Shown here piece by piece: positions 56,876 through 64,000 of a DNA stretch of 64,000 bases. How positions within the stretch are numbered: position 1 is the stretch's first letter; every line of letters begins with the position of its first letter. Position numbers and translations under genes: made by a program. The notes below the pieces were generated by a model, which saw nothing but the letters and a program-made list of their open reading frames with translations, was not told where the DNA came from and searched no databases. Source of the stretch: Sphagnum magellanicum (Eukaryota; Streptophyta; Sphagnopsida; Sphagnales; Sphagnaceae); the NCBI GenBank assembly GCA_021904315.1, contig CM038925.1, forward strand, positions 1,242,501 to 1,306,500, written 5' to 3'.

Positions 56876-58291
56876 ATGGACAGTCCATTTTAGGAGTGTG
56901 GATGGGAGATGTTGTACCCCTTCTCATTTCCTTGTTCTAGTGTTTAGTTGCACTAAAGTTGGGCAGTTCTAAAACCCTTTTACAGGTGAAGGCTCTAGAC
57001 AATTTTGTACTGAATTTCAAAGTTTATTACACTTGGAAATTTTATTTTATGGTTAGACTTTCAACGTTTAAATCTTATGGTAAGACTTCGATATTTAAAT
57101 CTTATGGAAAACTTCAATGTTTTGTGCCGCGAATTTTGCATTGTGTGTTTTTAGTGCTCCACTTCAACTCAAGTGCAATTAAAGATTTCCTTAAAAAAAG
57201 AAGGAAAATGTAACAGCAAACACATGTTTAGAAGTTGAGCAAATTTTTGGCATTTCTTTTAGTGCAAATTTGACTAATTTGATTCATATCGGAAACATTC
57301 ACCAAATTTTTTATGTCACAAAGTTGAAAAAAAAAACCATTGCATCAGCTACATCTCTATTCACATGATAATATGACTATTTTAATGGTATGTGTAATGT
57401 TCTTGTTTGACTGATTGGATTGGATATTTTGTTGGGAATCAAAAATCCTTTTTGGGTGCAAGTCAAGAACACATAACGAAAACGTCTGTTTACCTTTTGG
57501 AATATTTGATTGTGGGCAAATAAATTAAAAAAGGTTGAAAATAAATAAATTAAAATTTATTTTAAATAAAACTACTATTTGAAACAAGTTGAAAAAAGCT
57601 TGTGTGTAAAAGTTTGAATTGTGAAACTTCAAAGTCTTAGTTTAAAACTGCCATCTCCTAAGAAGGAGACCTGTGGACAAATAGTGTGTGGCCTGCACAA
57701 AAGCAGTGGACCACTTGTGGAAAAGCACCATCTCCAATTTGAAAGTGTGAAATTTTGCACAATTCTTGCACATACAAAGAGTACTGCAAAATCTGTGAAC
57801 TACTTACATGGCCCAACTCAACAGTAAGTGGTCATAGTGGCCAAGATTTTGTCTTTCCATTTCAAAGTTTGAGGCCCTCATTTGTACTCTTAGGGTCACT
57901 TCACATTTCGGCCTGATTTACAAGTTTTTACCATGAGTAGTAGTCTTACATCAAGGCCACAATTTTTGATTCCATGGGTCAAGACTTAAGCAAGGAATTG
58001 GGTTAAGCAAAAATGGAAACTCAACTCTAAAGACACGTCTAAACCATTTTTTAATTAAAATAATCATAAAGTGGCTTGATCTGATCTCTTCATCAGGAGA
58101 AAGACTATTACCTACTTCAATACTTTTCATTTTCCAAACTTGCTCACTATTGGAGGACACAATGATGAACTTTGCCTTCCTAATGGCCTTCCTCATGGAA
58201 CTTGGGCCTCGAGCTGGTCCCGAGGCTTGGGACCCAGTTCTTCACACTATGGCACACTACCTCCCAAGAATAATATTGGTTACTTATTAAA
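56876..58291. other. Intergenic DNA
   Basis: No gene recognised. A 29-bp phrase (ttaaatcttatgg) is repeated at about 57067 and 57091. Confidence 0.45.
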
Positions 58292-58672
58292 GATATCCGT
58301 AAAGTCACCCTGTCTTCACCCTGTCTTTCACCCCCTAACCCCTCTTTTAGTGGTATTCGCAAAGTAAGGAAATCTTAGTATGAAATGCTGAAACTCAGTG
58401 CGAAATCTCAGCATTTAATGCACAAGGTTTGAGAGTAATTATAGTAGGTGTACAGGTACGAGCAGTGAAAATCTATATAGCAGGAGTGGGGCGCTCAGGA
58501 AAAAAGAAAGACAGGATGAAACTCAGGAAACCAACAAAATTGACGGTTTTTTGCGTTTCACCGCCGACCTTGACTGCTAATGTACTTTTTTGTGCAGGTT
58601 TTTTTGAATCTCACCTTGTGTATGACCAAACTCGGGGTACTCACCCTGTCTTTTCCTGACTTTACGGATATC
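58292..58672. mobile_element. Candidate MITE, 381 bp, with 16-bp perfect terminal inverted repeats
   Basis: GATATCCGTAAAGTCA at 58292-58307 is exactly inverted at 58657-58672. The inside is noticeably more GC-rich than the flanks and contains 'caccctgtctt' near both ends in the same orientation. The target duplication is unclear (TA or TATT-like), so the superfamily is not assigned. Confidence 0.55.
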
Positions 58673-59860
58673 CCTATTGTACTCCAAGGCCCTGATTTCC
58701 ATGGGACTTTGCCTCTCCCTGAGACTTATGAAATCGGGCCCTAGGTCGTCGAGTGAAGTGGATCTTAGGTTTTACTATCACTCAATTTAGATGTGCAAAC
58801 AATATGCAATAGCCCCACCTGATGGCTTATGATATTTTGCATACTCATGATAATGTTGTACCTTTACCATTATGGCATCTTCTTTATATATATATATATA
58901 TACATATATATATAGGTATATAATTTTCTCACCTTGGCAGTAATAATAAAAAATTTCCTGAAATTCCTACAGTTGAGGTGGGAAAAAAAATGCCAAGTAG
59001 TTTTTTCACTTCTTAGGCCCATTGCACCACCAAGCTTTAGGGCAGGTATTCAATAATGTTTTATTCCACATTCATTCGTGTTTTGCGGTGATCTTATCAT
59101 CTTACGATCATCCCTTTTTTTTTTTTGGCTGTATAGAGGAGAGAGGGTATGCCATGCCCCAAAATTCTGGATTGTCGGCTTTGGACTAAACAAGAGAAAT
59201 GTTTTTTTTCTTTTTATTTTGGGTGTCCTGAATTGTACCTTCGGGTGCTCAATCTCTACTTTCCATGCTTTACAGGGATATATAGTGATCATTTCAGTGT
59301 AATTTGTGGCTTGTCTTGTCTTTGACCATAAGAGAAGAGGACAAAACTTGCCATGCTTTTAGTGGGGATAAAGTCTTCACAAACATGGCTAGAGTGAATG
59401 AGCATCCACCACCATACCATCATCCATTGGATGCCCTATATGACTCAATTATGCATGGACCTCAACCTAGTAAATATTCGGTTTGACCGTGGTAACTCTT
59501 TCTGTAAAACATAGGTCCAATATACGGGTCTGGATAGGTAGGAAAATAGGTGACTCCTGGGTAGGTAGGTAAGTAGATGATTTACACAGGCCAGAGTGAA
59601 TCAGCACCCACCAATGCCCTGGTTGGTCATTCTGTCCATCCAGTGGGCTGCATGTTTTCATCCAGGTCCTGACCCTTTGTTAACTAACATTGTTTCACAA
59701 TCATTGTTTTTTTGGCTGTTGACCTTTTACTTTTTTGTACTATTTTTTTCTCATCCTTGACCTCCATACTACCCTTCCACTTAGCTACCCTGTTGACCTA
59801 CATTTTGGCCTTACCTAGCAAGTAGTAATTGACTTCTTACTTATTTATCCTTTTTTTAAT
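58673..59860. other. Intergenic DNA
   Basis: No gene recognised. A TA-rich microsatellite lies at about 58888-58922. Confidence 0.45.
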
Positions 59861-60290
59861 TTCTGACAAAAAAATAATCTTTTTTTAAACTAAACTTTTA
59901 TCTCTCAACAGAACTTTTATCTCTTAACAAATCTCTTTATTTTTTGGCTACACCATTATCTTTCAACAAAATCTTTATATCTTCATACCTAAAACTTTAT
60001 CTCTTGGCAAAAAATTTATCTTTTCTTGATCAAAATGTTTATTTCTTGACAAAACTTTCTTAATTCTATGTTAAAACTTTTACATTTTTGCAAAACCTTT
60101 ACATCTTGACAAAAAATTTATCCCTTGATAAAACCTTTATTTTTTGGCAAAACTTTTATTTCTTCCTAGTTAAACCTCTATCTCTCATTGAAACTTTTTT
60201 ATTTCATAGCTAAACCTTAACTTCTTGGCAAAACCTTTCTATTTCTTAGTTAAACCTTTATCTTTCAATAAAACCTACTATCCACCCATC
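59861..60290. repeat. Degenerate minisatellite, about 20-24 bp unit aaacctttatctcttgacaa
   Basis: Roughly twenty consecutive variants of aaactttta-tctc-ttggcaa, all in one orientation. Confidence 0.7.
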
Positions 60291-61517
60291 ATCATATCTA
60301 ACTTGCACTTGTACATTGTTGAAGTCAATTGATTAAATTATAACATAAAATGCAAGTGTTGCAAAGAACCCATGAATAATTATTTTAGTTGTATTCAAAC
60401 CCTTGATGAAAATAAATGTTAGCCCCAAGTATGAGCATTTGACTTTAGAACACTAGTTTTATAACTATGCCTCCTCTTTGGGCCATTTAATGCAAGTTGT
60501 AATTAATTTGGTTAACCTAATGGGCAATAGATTTAGCATTTTGATGTACTTATTTTAATGATGTATTTAAGCAATATGGTTACATTTAAGATTCCTCATA
60601 ACAAATAATTATGACTTTTGCACCTTTTATATTAATTAAAATCAACCCTAGATTGGATTTTGGGGGGAAAATTTTATTTAGACATATATGGAATAAGATC
60701 ATTCATTTTACTTCATTTAATTAGATTTCAAATGTAAGCATAATTAGCTACAACTAAAAAAATTCATTTGTAAAATTAGTAGGTTTATAGCATCTACCAT
60801 TAGTATTATTTAAGGGGTTTTGTATTTATTTATTTCATTATTTTTAAAATTCAAAACAGAATTAGGTGTTATAAAACTTATTTTTTCCCTATTTGTATAT
60901 GTTGAGGGCATCTAAAATTAAGATTATTTAAGATTTTGAATTTAAGGCTTTATATGATGTAATACCTACACACAAAGACCTATGAAAACCACCTATTAGT
61001 TTAAAATATTAAAATCATTAAATGAAAATTTCACCCCATACCATAAGTGTTAAGTTGCAACATTGTAAAAAAATTGGTTTATCAATTATAGTCACTATAG
61101 TATGGCCCAAATTGTTGATTGAAACAAAAAAATGAGAATTATTAAATTTGCAAACATGAATGCAATGGCCCTTCAAGGCCTCCTAATTTTAACTTTGAAA
61201 ATTGTTCAAAGTTTTATGTTTGTTTCAATCCACTCTCTATTAATCAAATAAAAAAGAACACCATCTTAAGCCCTTCTAAAAATTAAAACCATTGAAAAAA
61301 AGAAAATAAACATGTTATTTTTGTGTTCCCAAACAAAGGAACCTGAAGTGTTATTTTCTTGAAACTTTTTCCTTGACCACTCATTTGGAATATTAAAACT
61401 TAACTTTTTGTTAATCCAATTGAAGTTTCAATTTTACACAAACTTGGGTGATCTTTTGATATAAAATTCAAAGTGAAAAATCTTCTTTAAATGAGCTCCA
61501 TGTTGTCTTAAAGTTGA
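60291..61517. other. AT-rich intergenic DNA
   Basis: No gene recognised. Confidence 0.45.
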
Positions 61518-62012
61518 ATGGGTCTAACAAATTTGAGATGTGTCATTCTTAATGGTACCACCCAAGCATGGGTTTGTTTTTATATGAACAACATAGTGGT
61601 CTTGAACCACTATCAATTGTTCATTTACCTAATATACCATGTATCTTGGTTCATTCCACAATGTGAACATTTTACACAAGTCAAAATTTTACAAAAATTA
61701 ACATTAGTTTATATATATATGGATGGGTATTTTGAGTACTTATTGGGAGACCCATGTTATATGGGCAAGAAGATGTTTATTGTATAACATCTTGAGAGGC
61801 ATGAATTTGCCCTTGGGCATGACCGAAATGCAATCCATGCATACAAAAAATGCATGTAGGGTATAAAAAGTGAATGGAGTGGGGTATTAAGGGATTGAAG
61901 TGAAAATTGAATTGACTAATGAGGCATTTTGATTCCACAAAGGAAAAGTATAATCATTTTTCCAAGTTGTAGGTATTCTCACTAACTTTTTACATAGACA
62001 TCACCTAGATTT
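61518..62012 (+). pseudogene. Second decayed PIF/Harbinger transposase, C-terminal half
   Basis: Seen in order: ILQKLTLVY, then GYFEYLLGDPCYMGKKMFI (about 61720-61785; the second catalytic Asp lies in LLGD), a stop, LERHEFALGHDRNAIHAYKK (about 61792-61850), then in another frame MEWGIKGLK, LMRHFDSTKEKYNHF and a final LTFYIDIT. This order and spacing match the last third of plant Harbinger nucleases (LLGD-GY, HD-NAIHAYNK, VEWGIGGLKRK, FDATKPKYNHLF, LTNFLHRR). At least four stops and one frame change are present. It belongs to a different subfamily from the copy at 19560-20445. The N-terminal half is not recognisable. Confidence 0.75.
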
Positions 62013-62247
62013 CACGTATGAAATCATTGGTGATCAAGTTGAAGACATGGTTAACTACAACTAGGATGTGGACTTCTAGATGTAGGTTTAACATTTTTTT
62101 GACCTTTGATATAAATTTTTCATTTGTCAAAAGTCTTAGATCTTTAGCTACTTTGATATTGTTAAGCCCCACTTGTCTTTTCTTTTCTATGATAGCCTCT
62201 TTATTTGCCTTGATTAGAGTTCTTTGAACATCATTGTTGATCACCAT
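62005..62247 (-). other. Open frame convergent with the second Harbinger relic, unrecognised
   Basis: 80 codons, Lys/Glu/Asn-rich (KANKEAIIEKKRQ), starting at 62247. Some Harbinger elements carry an accessory DNA-binding ORF facing the transposase, which this position would fit, but no domain is recognised. Confidence 0.2.
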
Positions 62248-62998
62248 CTCATGTGCTATGGTGGCAAAGCTACTAGACTATGATTGTAACACTTCCGCCT
62301 TTGTTTATGGCTTACCACTTGAAGTAGATGTAAAACTAGAGCTTTAAAGTAAATGATGGAATAGATGTTAGATCATTTATAAACTTACATATTGTAAGAG
62401 GAGTTGAGGCCTAAGTACTATGGGTGGGATAGATGTGCCATGAATCACATTTTGTCACCTTTTGAAAATATTCCGAGTGGCATGTCCATCTGTGTAGACT
62501 ATTACTTTCAACTATGCCAAGTTCTTTTCACTTTGCAACACCACCCTCTCAAATTCCCTTCCTCATTGGATGTCCTAATTTTCAACTCTTTCAATGTGTT
62601 CCGAAGTTGACATTTCAAAGTATCTTCATGAAAAGTTCAATTGGGAAAGTTGCTTTGTAATTTGCAAAGACCATTTTCCACACAAGGTTAAGTATAAACT
62701 TCATCACTTGTTTCTTCTCTTCTAAATATTTTGAAAAATGTTGATGGTAACTTGTGACTATGGTTTCAAAACTTTTCATTGTACTAGAACCCATGGTTGT
62801 TTTTTCCTTTTTTTCACTTTTACAAGTTGATGAAAAGACGCCATTTCATTCTCTACATCTAAGTGAAACCTTCATGCTCGCATCACCACATGGGACTCAT
62901 CGTTCTCACTTGTTATGCCTACATAAACAAACATCACACAAACCTCTTTCAACACAAATGCATAGCCTCTTTCAACACACAAATCTAGAATTGAATTG

Positions 62999-63290
62999 TT
63001 TCAATTCCAACATAGTTGAATGTCACAAATGGTCACAACAACAAATACTCTGGAAATTTTTTGGAAGTTTTCCAAACTTGACTATTTCAAGTCTAACATA
63101 TTTTAAGTATCCTTTAATGGTCACAAACAACAAAGTTTTTAGAAAAAAATTGAAAGCTTTTCAAACTTGATTATTTCAAGTTCAACAAAATTTAAATGTC
63201 ACAAATGGTCATAAACAATAAAAATTATCGAAAAAATTTGAAAATTTCCAAACTTGATTGTTTCAAATCCAACATAGTTTTTTTTGTCAC
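62999..63290. repeat. Tandem repeat, period about 87 bp, four copies
   Basis: Units start at 62999, 63085, 63174 and 63261 with tttcaa.tccaacata.tt, then gtcacaaatggtcacaaaca and aaacttgat. Confidence 0.85.
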
Positions 63291-63353
63291 AAATGGTCTC
63301 CTAAAATAAATAAATAAATATTTTAAATATTTAAAATAAATTTTTTTAAAAAA

Positions 63354-63680
63354 AACCTCCAAAAGGTGAAAAAATCTTTTGATTTGGGGTTTCAGGAACC
63401 AAACAAAAAGGGGTAGCCCTTAGAAAAAAGAAATGAACCTCCAAAAGGTGAAAATAGTCTTCCCATTTAAGGTTTCCAAATTTAAACAAGTGAAGATAGT
63501 CCTCAAAACAAAAAAATTAACCTCCAAAAGGTGAAACAATCCTCCCATTTAAGGTTTAAGTCAAGCAAATTGGGGATAATTTTGAAAAATAAAAAATAAA
63601 CCTCCAATTAGTGAAATGATCTTTTTGCTTAAGGTGTAAAAGGTGAAATAGATATTTTCAAAGTTGGCAATGTTGATATA
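63354..63680. repeat. Tandem repeat, period about 82 bp, four copies
   Basis: aacctccaaaaggtgaaa starts at 63354, 63436 and 63519, with a diverged copy at 63599. Within a unit gtgaaaatag (63448) and gtgaagatag (63490) are 42 bp apart, suggesting a half-length subunit. Confidence 0.85.
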
Positions 63681-63709
63681 GAGTAATTTTATTTAAAAAC
63701 ATTTGGTCA

Positions 63710-64000
63710 TAAAAACTTCAGGAAAACATAATTAGTGGGCCCATTGAATCATATAGATTTCAAAAAACCAAATGAAATATGGAAATAGCCATACTAACTT
63801 GACCTAACTAATTTCAATATTGGAAATGGTAATATAGAACTTAGTTAGGTAATTTCATAGTTGGAAGTGGTCATATATACCTCAATTACACATAATCAAA
63901 TGGGAAATTGGTCATTTAAACCTTAACACACCAAAATCAAACTAGCATTTGGTCATACAACTTGAAGGAAACATAATCAAATATAAAAATGTTCATACAA
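63710..64000. repeat. Tandem repeat, period about 41 bp, running off the window end
   Basis: ggtcat (or gttcat) followed by an a.cttaa.acataatcaaat phrase begins at 63869, 63910, 63951 and 63991, with older units back to 63715. Confidence 0.8.

Noticed and set aside
63354..64000. Regular repeats, superficially CRISPR-like
   Set aside because: The units are contiguous and diverge gradually, with no unique spacers, and the genome is eukaryotic.

Overview
This is a stretch of nuclear DNA from a land plant. Evidence: split genes with GT-AG introns, a plant-type adenosine kinase, an STP-type sugar transporter, a secreted SPH (S1-homologue) protein, AAACCCTA telobox motifs, and AT-rich intergenic DNA full of decayed DNA transposons and MITEs. 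Only four genes sit in 64 kb. The proteins look at least as close to seed-free plants as to flowering plants, so a fern, lycophyte or bryophyte is my guess, but the sequence alone does not settle it.

Layout. 1-9773: intergenic, with an old MITE end, a duplicated element interrupted by an insertion, simple repeats and one unrecognised coding relic. 9774-16426 (+): a 16-exon METTL13-type dual methyltransferase gene, 817 aa. 16427-25862: intergenic, holding a tRNA-derived SINE-like head, a decayed PIF/Harbinger transposase, a ~122-bp minisatellite and a candidate Tourist-like MITE. 25863-31916 (+): a 13-exon adenosine kinase gene, 343 aa. 33597-34049 (-): an intronless gene for a secreted S1-homologue (SPH) protein, with a good TATA box. 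34220-40435: repeat-rich, with a tRNA-like SINE head, CTACC and TTAATTA minisatellites, a CACTA-type MITE, and a coiled-coil relic followed by a polypurine tract as in LTR retrotransposons. 40436-45147 (-): a 4-exon STP-family sugar transporter gene, 512 aa, carrying a MITE with perfect 26-bp inverted ends in its last intron. 45400-64000: a gene desert with an inverted-repeat-bounded block, two strong hairpins, a TIR element, a second decayed Harbinger transposase and a complex tandem array running off the window end.

The four genes are unrelated housekeeping, transport or secreted genes and do not form a functional cluster. Adenosine kinase clears adenosine made in the S-adenosyl-methionine cycle, and METTL13-type enzymes use SAM, but their neighbourhood looks incidental. 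I found no convincing undescribed multi-gene system. The most biologically interesting item is the sugar transporter: its overall STP architecture is intact, but several residues that normally contact the sugar or couple protons are replaced. The second theme is transposon history: two different decayed Harbinger transposases plus Tourist-like and CACTA-like MITEs with readable ends.
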